This document shows, piece after piece, positions 1 through 10,131 of a stretch of DNA of 64,000 bases. How positions within the stretch are numbered: the stretch's first letter is position 1; each line of letters begins with the position of its first letter. Origin of the DNA: Orychophragmus violaceus (taxonomy: Eukaryota; Streptophyta; Magnoliopsida; Brassicales; Brassicaceae); the NCBI GenBank assembly GCA_030180135.1, contig CM058231.1, positions 49,300,235 to 49,364,234 of the forward strand, written 5' to 3'. The notes beneath the pieces were generated by a model. That model saw only the letters and a list, made by a program, of their open reading frames with translations. It did no database searches and was not told the origin of the DNA. Position numbers and translations under genes: made by a program.

Positions 1-132
1 AGTTCTCAACTCATTGATCATAAGTGGCTTCTAGCAAAGCATTACGACTTCCCAGTGTCATATGATTGTCTCATCTCGACAGTACGACTTTTACTTAGAG
101 CAAGTACATTAGATTTCAGGACATTCCCAACA
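1..132 (-). mobile_element. Decayed copia-type LTR fragment
   Basis: The segment ends in TTTCAGGACATTCCCAACA, the same terminal sequence as the LTRs of Copia-C (56817 and 63168). Upstream it keeps diverged matches to that LTR (GATCA..., TCTAGCAA, CCCAGT, TCTCATCTCGACA). It therefore reads as the U3 end of a minus-strand copia LTR whose remainder lies left of the window. Divergence from Copia-C is much higher than between the Copia-C LTRs, so it is an old or distantly related copy. No coding content is seen. Confidence 0.6.
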
Positions 133-435
133 AGGTGAACTGAAGTCAGGGCTGACGCTCAATTTCGCACTAACCAAGGAAGAGGATGATTGCAATACTT
201 TTCCTCTCCGGGAAGTGCAAAGAGGGCTGAGAGTAGAGATGAAACTCTATTTTGCATTAACCAAGGTAGTGGGTGGACGGAAGACCTGTGTTTCGTTCTG
301 TATGATCGTCATTGACGGTAGCTGCTCTTATCAATTGTGAGTTTGTCTTTATTTTTTTGTTAGGTTTGCATTTTAGGTTAATATATTTTAATTGGGCTTG
401 CAACGATTTTTTGTGAGTTGGTCCACCACCGTTGT
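133..435. other. Unassigned sequence between LTR scrap and H
   Basis: About 300 bases with two loosely repeated phrases (CGCACTAACCAAGG near 165 and GCATTAACCAAGG near 254). It could be internal sequence of the element whose LTR scrap lies at 1-132, because it starts directly after the ACA terminus, but no clear PPT or ORF is visible. The final five bases GTTGT (431-435) are the left target-site duplication of element H. Confidence 0.3.
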
Positions 436-2992
436 TGTACCGCCCCTTTCCCATTCTCCGATGACCTTCGAGCTGACCGGTCAACAATCAAACAAGAACA
501 TGACCGATCGAACCCGAGCATGTCGAATAGGAAAAGTTCGTCACATGACGAAGCCAGAGACTTACCGGTTTGATACAAAGGCTCTCACTAACCCATCCTT
601 GACTCCGCTATCCTCACTTCCATAGTACAAGTCGATCGCCTTGCACTACTTCTGCGAGTTGTGTCGGTTCGGACGAAACACAATATCAGGAAAGCATATT
701 CATTTCAGAGTCAATTAAACGTTCAGCACAACGTTTAACCGTCACTTTACAAATCGTTTTCATCAATAAACAATCAACACGCAAATCAATACAAGAGTGG
801 CGCCAAGCCGAACCGAGAGAAAAAACCCAAAACCATCGAATCAAAAACCCCGCCCGAAACCCCAAAATAACAATCAATCACCCCAAAATAGCCGATCACG
901 CACTACCACGTCGTGTCGAGCCCACACACAATCAATTGCCAAAAGAAAGAGAAGGCGATTAGAGGAAATCGGGAGCACTGCGGCACATGTTCCCGATTGA
1001 GACTCGATCTATCTACCACGCAACACCAACTACACCAAAACACCACGCTGGGCCCCTACGATCTTGGTAACTTCCACGGGTTTCCACCGTTACCGATATT
1101 GCAACTAACCCACGACTCCTAGCCGTCCACACAAGGTCCAACGACTACGACACCGTTCTCTGTCCATCGATACGCGGTGACTCAGGCTACCCCTAGATAA
1201 CCCAAGCTTCCATGCAGTCCGGCCCTAGGACGCGACCCCGTGTTCTCCGGACCACACACCTACCGGCGTCACTTAGTAGGTTAACACCATAACCGGAATC
1301 ACCATGATCCGATTAGGTAAATACCCGAGGATCCAATCGGGTCGGAAGTACTAGAACGTCATCAAACACCTAGACTTGCGGGATCTAACGCACCCTAGAG
1401 TCCTAGTGCAGAAATGTAAACACGCAGACTCGCTTGGACTCTAGCAATCAATCTCAATCAATAAAAACAATCAACTCAACCCCGCATCCCGCAAGTCTAC
1501 TCACATACACCACCGCTCTGACTCGGCACCGTACCGAGTCAGCCCAACACCTTAACCGGTCCCGTGACCGAGTTAAGTAACAACACGGATCGCTCGGCCC
1601 AACACCGAGACGATCAAACAGGCCTGCGCAGAAAACTCAACAACAACTACAGCACAACACAATCACACAATCATACACAATCAACACACAAACATGCCTA
1701 TTAGGGTTGCTAACGTGTTTTAACCAATTTACGCCCGCTACCTTGGATTAGCAGCTTGCTAACCCGTAGACGGTTCACCAGTCACAACACTTCTCTTTTC
1801 TTAACCAATCCTAATCATCTTTTATCAACTCCCGATCCATCGTTTTAGAGCTAGTTGCTTACTAAACTCCCCGACGTCTCACTTTTCATTACTTAATTCA
1901 TTTAACCTCGGGAACCCCGATACCATTTCATATTCTATACGTTCGTTCAGGTTTAACTTTCGTATTTTAACTCGTCTTAATTCCCGTATATAGATTCATT
2001 TCGATACCGTTCTTTACTTACATATATATGCATATACGGCCCTACTCATTCAACGACTATATGAATGCATCACGCAACATCACTACCAACCTAACGACAC
2101 TCAACAGGTTTAATCCGTTTAAGTCTAACATACATCTTTAACCCTAGCCGGTTTAACGTTAATTCAATCAATCAATTTTCAATTCAATTTAACACATACG
2201 TGTATGCAATCCTGATTCTACGGTTTCCCATTTATCGTTCTATATGCAACTACGGTGTTTGAGCCGACTCACAGTGATTTATGACGGAACGAACGGCACG
2301 GATGTGGATACGGCTTCCCGAGACCCCGAACTAAACCCGAACCTCCCAAACACACGAACTCCGAAGCGTCACGAACACCCGTACACGAACCGCAACACCA
2401 AAACCGTCCGTAGTCATTAATCACCCATTAATGATCTAAAATATATATAACTTAATCTAGGCACTGAATCTTGCTGAATCCTTTCAACCATGTCTTCTAC
2501 ATCTTCTCATGAATCTGTGATCAAAATTTCATAATTTTTGGTGGCCTTTAGGGGGTCTTCTCGCTTGCTCGAACATTGTATCGGTTTCTCGGAAAAACCC
2601 AGTTTTATGGTTAATATTTTAAAAACTCTTTAGCTGCTTCTCTAAATCCACCAAGACTCATTTTCAGATCCCAGATGCTCTTAGATGAATTTAGAAATTC
2701 GTTTTACCTCAATACGACACCCGTAGCTCCCGTAATAAATTTCCGAGGTTTTCTCGGTTTAGTCGGTTTCCCGACAGATAAGCCGAAAAACACGTTTCCG
2801 CTCCATTTCTTCCAATTCTGGTCTTCTAAATGTTCTTTATGGTTTAGAAAGAGAACATTTGGCCCGTCACATCTTCCGTCTTGAAATTTGGCAAAATTAC
2901 CATTTTGCCCCTGGGTTTGGCAAAATTACGGTTTTGCCCCTGTTGACCTTTCTTCTGCCCGTTGACCATATTTTGGGATACGGAGTATCATA
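436..2992 (-). repeat. 3' LTR of H (shortened)
   Basis: This copy is 2,557 bp and matches 15207-18772 along its length, except that about 1 kb is absent at 2408/2409, where AAAACCGTC joins directly to TAGTCATTAATCACC. The missing block (about 17172-18190 in the other copy) holds the trinucleotide microsatellite and the putative TATA box. Small open frames inside it are not conserved and look fortuitous. Confidence 0.85.
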
Positions 2993-3006
2993 TTCTTCCC
3001 CACTTA
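2993..3006 (-). other. Polypurine tract of H
   Basis: On the minus strand AAGTGGGGAAGAA directly precedes the 3' LTR start, the expected place for plus-strand DNA priming. Confidence 0.6.
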
Positions 3007-3912
3007 CAGGAATTCGGTCCCCAAATTCTCCGTCACTATCAGACTTTGAATCGGTTTCAAACCCTGCAAGTTGCTCCGTTACTCCATTCCAATGCTTCCT
3101 TACTCGAACACTGCTGTATAACTCTGACTTCTTGCCTTCATGCGCTCTTTCCGAATCTTCCATCTAACTTTCCACTGATTTTCACTTTTGACTTCCCACT
3201 TTGCTTCGACCCCTACATCCTTTTTCCGCTACTAGTTTGTCTCCCCAAGACACTCGTCAGGAATCTGTATTCTACTCTTGACGTCATTACGATTCTAACT
3301 CCTTCTATACTGATAACTCCGCTCTGATACTGATACGACAACTCCCTTCTTGAACATTCTTCAAAGTTTGGATTCCTGATTCCGACGGTTTTAAAACTTC
3401 ATTCACTTCACACCAATCGCTTCATTCTGATCTTCACGCTGTCGCTGACATTCCTTCAAATATTTTTGCTAACTCATCATCCCAACCGCTTCATGATTTC
3501 CGCTGCTCAAAACTGACACATTCCTACTGACAATCCACACTGGCTGCTTCACGGTCCGGTCTCCTTAGTTCGCGATGTCTTGCCATTCCATCTCGCTTTG
3601 GGTTCGGGTTCGGTCTCGCATTCGTATCGCATCGGCCATTTCGTCCTACATACAACAACTTTCACTGGAGCGGTGAAATTCAAGCTAGGCCATCCCTCGA
3701 TATCACTTCCTCATAGAGATTTAGTTAGTTAATCATGTACCCAACGGTTACCCATGATTAAGTAACGATATTCTATAATTCCGCTCTTTCGCGAATCGAT
3801 AGTCGATTATAACCATACTCGAGTTAGCTCAATACCTTAAACGAAAAGGTTCTAACACTTTCATCTCTAACAACTTAACGATTGCAACCAAATTTAAACT
3901 ACTCACTCGAAT
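3007..3912 (-). other. H internal 3' region, no clear gene
   Basis: Internal sequence of H left of the Copia-A insertion. A minus-strand frame at 2897-3163 (88 codons, acidic and serine-rich) and plus-strand frames near 2962-3327 overlap the LTR edge and show no recognisable domain. I see no pol motif. Bases 3908-3912 (CGAAT) are the left target duplication of Copia-A. Confidence 0.45.
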
Positions 3913-4585
3913 TGTTGGAATTGTGTCCAGTAATCTCGGTACTGTCTCTAGAAAGTAAGAGTATGTCAATGATCAGACATAAGTCATATAATACTGGGGG
4001 TCATGATGACTTGCTAGAGTCCGCTCATGATCTATAAGTCTTGGACTTATTGCCTTTATTATATGATCCCATATGGGTCACACGCCTAAGCTAACAGGAA
4101 AATGTGTAGGAACGGTTTAGCAGAAGTACAGTAAAAGTGCTAGGCATTTACTGTACTTAGAGAGAATAAAAGGTTTAGCCACTGTGCATCGATCGATGCA
4201 TAAGGTGCAACGATCGATGCAGTGCGCAAACACCGACGAGTTAATTGGTATTTGGGCCAAATGGCCCAAACGGAACAGGACGAGTTTTGTGTCATAAAAC
4301 TCGAGTTTCAGACTGATTAACCCTAACACTTGAGCCGTAAACTCTCTCTCTCTGCGCTGAGTTCCCCTTGTGGTCTAGCAGCTGTTTCCTGTGAAAGCGT
4401 GTGTGAACCTTTGGAGGATTCATCCCTCGGTGTTTCTCTGATCTCAGACATACCATCCCTTTCCGCTGCAACAAACAGGTATAAGGTGAGATCATCATTT
4501 GTTTCTATTCTGAGAAGAACCTAGATCGCATGTTTAGGTTGATATGAATCTGGAATTGAATCAGGATCAACTAAACGTTCCAACA
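3913..4585 (+). repeat. 5' LTR of Copia-A
   Basis: TGTTGG...CCAACA, 673 bp. It carries the palindrome TGCATCGATCGATGCA (4185-4200) and a second near-palindrome GCAACGATCGATGC (4207-4220), just downstream of an AATAAAAGG stretch (4165-4173) that may be the TATA-like region. A CT repeat (4341-4351) follows in the probable R/U5 part. Confidence 0.95.
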
Positions 4586-4586
4586 G

Positions 4587-4598
4587 TGGTATCAGAGC
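4587..4598 (+). other. PBS of Copia-A (tRNA-iMet type)
   Basis: TGGTATCAGAGC, complementary to the 3' end of plant initiator tRNA-Met, one base after the 5' LTR. Confidence 0.9.
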
Positions 4599-4779
4599 AT
4601 TAGGTTCTGGTTTTTCTTGTTTAGATTCATGTTTAGGACTGTTTTCTTGTTTAGAAGTGTTTTGAATCAACTACTGATAAGATAAATCACTTAAGAAACA
4701 AGAATTGAATCCTAAACAAACTGTTTAAAAATCGCATGACCAAACTATATTGATTTGGTATGTGATCTAAACTGATTTT

Positions 4780-5013
4780 GCATCGACTGAGATCGCATTG
4801 CATCGATCGATGCAATGCAAGGATCGATCGTTGCAGTCGCGAGAGATTGACCGCGATCGCATGGATCGTTCGAACGATCGCATGGATCTCGCGAGAATCT
4901 CTCGGCCAAACCTGATAACCGTTCGTGCACGCGTGAGAGCATCGATCGATGCAGGATCGATGAACGATCGTTGCAGGATCGATGCTGTGAGCATCGATCG
5001 ATGCGGTTAGGGT
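4780..5013 (+). repeat. GATCG-rich palindrome block in Copia-A leader
   Basis: A cluster of overlapping inverted motifs such as GCATCGATCGATGCA, GGATCGATCGTTGCAG and GATCGTTCGAACGATC. Short open frames here (rich in Arg, Ser, Asp, Ile) are by-products of the repeat. Confidence 0.75.
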
Positions 5014-5424
5014 TTCGGCTCGGTTTAATTTAATTTGAATTAAACGTCACGGTTTAATAAACAGATTTAATAATTTTATTAAGTCTGGTTAAACCGGGAT
5101 AAGAAATCCAATGTCGAAAGAATTATTGGATTTAGTGCCTAAACCAGGAATTTCTAATTTGATTTGGTTGGACCAAATAAATTGAGAAAATCCGGTTTAG
5201 TAAATAACCGGTTGACAATTGTGGTCATCGTAGTAATTAAAACTTGGTTAGACCAGTTTTAATGAACCAGACCGGTTATGTCAATTAATTGGACAATTGG
5301 GTCATGTCTTGGACATGGACAAATTCTTGGGCCTCGGGCCAAGAAGTTAAAACAATTGGGCCAATTATTTGAGTCTTTCTTCAGATAAATTTAAAATTTA
5401 TTTTATAAAATTTATAAAGTCGAT

Positions 5425-5636
5425 TTTAAATTAAAGTTTCCGAAATTTTATAATTAGAAAGTTTCTTAATATAGAAGTTTCTGAATTTGCGGGTTTTGGA
5501 TTTTTAAAGAAATTTCTAAAGTTAGAAAGTTTCCGGTTTTGGAAAGTTTCCAATTTTAGAAAGTTTCCAAAAATAGTAGGTTTCCATAAATAGAAAGTTT
5601 CCCGAAATAGTAATCTTCTATTTTGGGAATGATTTT
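5425..5636 (+). repeat. Degenerate GAAAGTTTCC array in Copia-A leader
   Basis: Roughly ten imperfect units of 15-20 bp centred on GTTTC (for example GAAAGTTTCC, AGAAGTTTCT, GTAGGTTTCC). The same type of array occurs at 54345-54570 (Copia-B) and 61590-61755 (Copia-C). Confidence 0.65.
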
Positions 5637-6153
5637 AATAAACCTACGAACCTCAAATAATATCAAGCGTTGGATGTCTTGTCCAGGCTATGTCAGCTGT
5701 CAAAGCCCATTCAATTGCATTCATGGCCTTACAGTGTGAGGATGTCTGCTTTTGCGTGAGTAAGACGGTTTGTGATTCATAAATGTCATTGGGAGTCCCA
5801 GACATTAATGATTACATGACTGTATAGTCTGGTTTTCTTGACTAGGCCATCGGGAGTCCCGGGCCTTGAGACATCAGAGTGGATTGGGCCTCGGGCCCAG
5901 ATTCACAACCAAGAGTTATATCACGGATATAATTAGCCGATATAGGGCTTACCGATATAAGCTAAGGTTGGGTGACGGCCAGTGGCCCACTTTAATTTTA
6001 GTTATATGTGGATCTTGGAATCATTATATTCTATTGAGGGTAACTTAGGTTATTGAATATAATGCGTGATTAATCATATCATATTAATTTTAATACGAGA
6101 TTAGTCATTTTGAACATAATAACTAATAACCTTTTTATTTATATATTTCAGAT

Positions 6154-8115
6154 ATGACTACTACAAGCACACAAAACACATTCTCGATCCGGTCTGTTCT
6201 CGAGAAGGAGAAGCTGACTGGAACGAACTTCCTGACATGGTCAAGGAACTTGAGGCTGGTCCTCAAGCAGGAGAAGAAGGATTATGTCCTTCGAGATCCC
6301 CTCCCCGAGAGGCCTCTTGCCAATGCTGCCAGGACTCTGCACAATGCTTGGGAAAAGCATTCGTCAGATGAAAATGATGTTTATTGCCTGATGTTGGTGA
6401 CAATGACTCCTGAGCTGCAAAAACAGTTCGAGAGTGTATTGTCACCTATCGAGATAATGGCAAGCCTGAAATCGCTTTTTCAGGAGCAGGCTAGGACTGA
6501 GAGGTTCCAGACAGTTAAGAACCTCTTGGACTGTAAGTTGGCTGCGAATGCGGCAGTGAGTCCTCATGTCTTGAAGATGATGGGTTATCTCGATCATCTT
6601 CAGAAACTCGACTGCCCAATCAGCCAGGAACTTGCCTGCGACATCATTCTGCAGTCTTTACCTGCAAGCTATGATCAGTTCATTCTGAACTTTAACATGC
6701 ATGGCTTGAGTAAGACACTGCCTGAGCTTCACGGAATGCTCAAGACTGCAGAGCCCAACTTGAAGAAAACCGCCAAGGACCCCAATGTGCTTATGGTACA
6801 AAAGGGCAAGGGGTTTAAGAAGTCTTCTGCTAAGGATAAGGGAAAGGCCAAGGGTGTCCAAGTCGCGGACAAGGACACGCCAAAGCCCAAGCCCAAGTCC
6901 AAGGCTGGGCCTACTGACATGTGCAGGTTCTGCAAAGAACTGGGGCATTGGAGAAGAGATTGTAAGAAATTCCAGGAAGGTCTAAAGGAATTAAAGAAGA
7001 AGACTTTCGAGACTTCTTCATCAGGTATTTTTGTTATAGAAGTTAATACAACTACTTCTGATAATACCTCATGGGTCATGGATACTGGTTGTGGGGCTCA
7101 TATTTGTACTAATATGCAGGCACTCAGCAACAGTAGAAGGCTGAAGCAAGGACAAGTGGAGCTACGAGTTGGGAATGGAGCGAAAGTTTCAGCACTAGCT
7201 GTAGGCACATACTTGTTGTCTTTACCTTCGGGATTGATTTTAGAACTGAATAATTGTTATTTTGTACCTGCTATAAGCAGAAATATTATTTCAATTTCTT
7301 TGTTGGATTTGGAAGGTTATGATTTTTCAGTTATGAATAAATTATGTTCCTTCAATCGCAACAATTTGTTCTATGGTTCTGCCCCTCTTACGAATGGGCT
7401 TTACATACTCGATCAATCCGCGCCAATTTATAACATTAATACAAAACGGTTTAAACCTAATGAGAAAAACCGAACGTTTCTATGGCATTGTCGTTTAGGG
7501 CACATCAGCGAGAAACGCATCAAGAGGCTCCATTCGAATGGACTTCTTGGCTCATTTGACTTTGAGTCATGTGAGAAATGCGAATCCTGCATGATGGGCA
7601 AAATGACACGGGCCCCCTTTAATAAACCTAACGAGAGGGCCAGTGACTTATTGTGCCTGATACACACTGATGTGTGTGGCCCAATGTCCACAAATGCAAG
7701 AGGAAACTATCAGTACTTCATTACCTTCACTGATGATTTCAGTAGGTATGGATATGTTTATTTAATGAAACATAAGTCTGAATCTTTTGAGAAGTTCAGA
7801 GAATTCCAAAATGAAGTACAGAACCAACTTGGCAAAAGCATTAAGGCTCTTCGGTCCGACCGAGGAGGAGAATACTTAAGCCAAGAATTCAGTGATCATC
7901 TAAGAGAGTGTGGGATCGTGTCCCAACTCACTCCTCCTGGAACACCTCAATGGAATGGTGTGTCTGAGAGGAGAAATCGGACCTTATTGGATATGGTTCG
8001 ATCTATGATGAGTCACACAGACCTTCCAATATCCCTTTGGGGATATGCTCTGCTAACAGCAGTGTTCACTCTAAACAGAGCGCCATCAAAAGCAGTAGCA
8101 AAGACACCATATTAA
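6154..8115 (+). CDS. Copia-A Gag-protease-integrase part of polyprotein
   Basis: 653 residues from ATG to an in-frame TAA. Residues 1-220 form a UBN2-type copia Gag that would assemble the virus-like particle. A CCHC knuckle (CX2CX4HX4C) lies at 257-270 after a Lys-rich linker. The aspartic protease motif DTG is at 310-312. The GAG pre-integrase region is about 430-500. The integrase catalytic triad D506, D569, E605 has the canonical 35-residue spacing. The frame continues past the stop into RT, so the TAA at 8113-8115 is read as a nonsense mutation at the integrase-RT linker. The start was chosen because it opens directly into the conserved Gag N-terminus shared with B and C (NTFSIRSVLE). 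Confidence 0.93.
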   Translation: MTTTSTQNTFSIRSVLEKEKLTGTNFLTWSRNLRLVLKQEKKDYVLRDPLPERPLANAARTLHNAWEKHSSDENDVYCLMLVTMTPELQKQFESVLSPIEIMASLKSLFQEQARTERFQTVKNLLDCKLAANAAVSPHVLKMMGYLDHLQKLDCPISQELACDIILQSLPASYDQFILNFNMHGLSKTLPELHGMLKTAEPNLKKTAKDPNVLMVQKGKGFKKSSAKDKGKAKGVQVADKDTPKPKPKSKAGPTDMCRFCKELGHWRRDCKKFQEGLKELKKKTFETSSSGIFVIEVNTTTSDNTSWVMDTGCGAHICTNMQALSNSRRLKQGQVELRVGNGAKVSALAVGTYLLSLPSGLILELNNCYFVPAISRNIISISLLDLEGYDFSVMNKLCSFNRNNLFYGSAPLTNGLYILDQSAPIYNINTKRFKPNEKNRTFLWHCRLGHISEKRIKRLHSNGLLGSFDFESCEKCESCMMGKMTRAPFNKPNERASDLLCLIHTDVCGPMSTNARGNYQYFITFTDDFSRYGYVYLMKHKSESFEKFREFQNEVQNQLGKSIKALRSDRGGEYLSQEFSDHLRECGIVSQLTPPGTPQWNGVSERRNRTLLDMVRSMMSHTDLPISLWGYALLTAVFTLNRAPSKAVAKTPY

Positions 8116-10131
8116 TTATGGACTGGAGAAGCTCCAGTGCTGTCTTATCTCAGAATTTGGGGTTGTGAAGCCTATGTCAAGAGATTAATCTCAGACAAGC
8201 TTACACCAAAATCTGACAAATGCTACTTCATTGGTTATCCACGGGAAACCAAGGCTTATTACTTCTATCTACGTTCCGAGAACAAGATTTTTGTTGCCCG
8301 GGATTGTAACTTTCTTGAGAGGGAGTTTCTCTCTAAGAAAGACAGTGGGAGTAAGGTACTGCTTGAAGAAATTCAAGATGAACAGGATACTGCTCAACCT
8401 AATGAGGAAGAGCAGCAGGAGGACCTACAAGAAATTGTAGAGCCTGAACCTGTAGTACCTGAAGTTCGAAGATCCGGGAGGATCCGTCACGAACCCGAGA
8501 GATATCAAGGATTCCTCGTGACTGACTGTCATGATCTTCTGATCATTGATGGTGATGAACCATCGAACTTCAATCAAGCCATGATGGGCCCAGATTCCTC
8601 TAAGTGGCGCAAGGCCACTGATTCCGAAATGGACTCCATGTCGGGCAACCAAGTGTTTTCGTTGGTTGACTTACCCGCTGGTGTAAAAGCCATCGAGTGC
8701 AAATGGATCTTCAAGAAGAAGATTGACGTGGATGGAAATGTCCAGATTTATAAAGCCAGGTTGGTGGCAAAAGGTTTCAGACAAGTTCACGGTGTGGACT
8801 ACGATGAAACCTATTCACCGGTGGCTATGATGAAATCTATTCGGATTCTACTAGCAACTGCAGCTTTTCATGATTATGAAATTTGGCAGATGGACGTGAA
8901 AACCGCCTTCCTGAATGGTATTCTGGAAGAGGATGTGTATATGACGCAACCTGACGGTTACATAGATCCAAAGAATGCTGGGAAAGTATGCAAGCTTCAT
9001 AAATCCATTTATGGATTGAAGCAAGCATCGAGGAGCTGGAATCTTCGTTTTGATGAAGCGATCAAGCAATTTGACTTCATCAGAAACGAAGAAGAACAAT
9101 GCGTGTATAAGAAATCTAGTGGGAGCAAGATTGTATTTCTTATTCTGTATGTCGATGACATACTACTTCTCGGAAACGACGTTCCAATGCTGAAGTCTGT
9201 AAAGGACTGGCTTGGAAGTTGTTTTTCCATGAAAGACATGGGTGAAGCCGCATACGTTCTTGGAATTAGGATCTATCGGGATAGACCTAAGAGGCTGATA
9301 GGCTTGTGTCAAGACTCATACATTGACAAAGTCCTACAAAGATTCAGCATGAAAGATTCCAAGAAGGGCTTCACGCCAATGGTACATGGCACAACGCTAA
9401 GCAAGAAGCAGAGCCCTACGTCGGCTGCTGAGCTTGAGCGCATGAAGAATATTCCTTATGCATCTGCAATAGGATGTATCATGTATGCCATGATCTGTAC
9501 TCGTCCTGATGTTGCTTATGCATTGAGCATGACGAGTAGATACCAGTCAAATCCAGGTGAAAACCATTGGATTGCCGTAAAGAATATCTTAAAGTATCTA
9601 AGACATACTAAGGATAAGTTCTTGGTGTACGGTGGAAGTGATGTGCTTAAAGTCAGTGGATTCACGGACGCAAGTTTCCAGACAGACACAGATGATTTCC
9701 GGTCACAGTCCGGTTATGTCTTTTGTCTGAATGGCGGTGCAGTAAGTTGGAGAAGCTCCAAGCAGGACACCGTTGCTGATTCCACTACAGAAGCTGAATA
9801 TATCGCCGCCTCAGAAGCGGCGAAGGAAGCTGTTTGGATACGAAAGTTCATTATGGAACTAGGTGTGATACCAGATGCGGCTGAGCCTCTGGCACTGTTT
9901 TGTGACAACAATGGTGCTATAGCTCAGGCAAAGGAACCAAGATCACACCAGAAATCCAAGCATGTTCTAAGAAGATATCACTTGATACGTGACATCATTA
10001 ATAGAAAGGAAGTCAAGATCAGCCGAGTTCCGACAGATGATAATGTCGCTGATCCGTTGACAAAGCCACTCCCAAGGCCTAAGCTCGAGTTCCTGACTGA
10101 AGCTGTAGGCATTAGAAACATTGAAATGTAA
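8116..10131 (+). CDS. Copia-A reverse transcriptase-RNase H part
   Basis: Continues in the same frame after the TAA; the first downstream ATG-type start is near 8137. RT begins around the KARLVAKGF motif and carries the catalytic YVDD (residues 338-341 counted from 8137). RNase H carries GFTDAS, TEAEYIA and CDNNGAI, and the conserved ADPLTKPL tail is near the C-terminus. In the living family this domain copies genomic RNA into cDNA inside the particle. All expected catalytic motifs are visible. Without readthrough it is not translated from this copy, because copia polyproteins initiate at gag. Confidence 0.92.
   Translation, partial: LWTGEAPVLSYLRIWGCEAYVKRLISDKLTPKSDKCYFIGYPRETKAYYFYLRSENKIFVARDCNFLEREFLSKKDSGSKVLLEEIQDEQDTAQPNEEEQQEDLQEIVEPEPVVPEVRRSGRIRHEPERYQGFLVTDCHDLLIIDGDEPSNFNQAMMGPDSSKWRKATDSEMDSMSGNQVFSLVDLPAGVKAIECKWIFKKKIDVDGNVQIYKARLVAKGFRQVHGVDYDETYSPVAMMKSIRILLATAAFHDYEIWQMDVKTAFLNGILEEDVYMTQPDGYIDPKNAGKVCKLHKSIYGLKQASRSWNLRFDEAIKQFDFIRNEEEQCVYKKSSGSKIVFLILYVDDILLLGNDVPMLKSVKDWLGSCFSMKDMGEAAYVLGIRIYRDRPKRLIGLCQDSYIDKVLQRFSMKDSKKGFTPMVHGTTLSKKQSPTSAAELERMKNIPYASAIGCIMYAMICTRPDVAYALSMTSRYQSNPGENHWIAVKNILKYLRHTKDKFLVYGGSDVLKVSGFTDASFQTDTDDFRSQSGYVFCLNGGAVSWRSSKQDTVADSTTEAEYIAASEAAKEAVWIRKFIMELGVIPDAAEPLALFCDNNGAIAQAKEPRSHQKSKHVLRRYHLIRDIINRKEVKISRVPTDDNVADPLTKPLPRPKLEFLTEAVGIRNIEM

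Larger units (their letters stand above)
4599..6153 (+). other. Long leader of Copia-A
   Basis: About 1.55 kb between PBS and gag start, with no convincing gene. It holds a GATCG-rich block (about 4780-5013, many TGCATCGATCGATGCA-like and CGATCGTTGC-like motifs). It also holds a degenerate array of GAAAGTTTCC-like units (about 5425-5636). Matching arrangements occur in the leaders of Copia-B (53823-55533) and, in a more decayed or AT-rich form, Copia-C, so the layout is a family character rather than chance. Confidence 0.7.

Noticed and set aside
2859..3327. Overlapping small frames on both strands that could be a gene
   Set aside because: They straddle the LTR edge of H, show no domain, and are not kept in the corresponding LTR copy at 18640-18873 beyond the LTR itself.
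4117..4524. Small ORFs in Copia-A LTR
   Set aside because: Identical frames occur in both LTRs, and they overlap the motif pair and R/U5; no domain or start context supports translation.
8113..8115. Programmed stop-codon readthrough between integrase and RT of Copia-A
   Set aside because: Copia polyproteins are normally one frame, the position is not a usual recoding site, and no supporting structure was evident; a point mutation is simpler.
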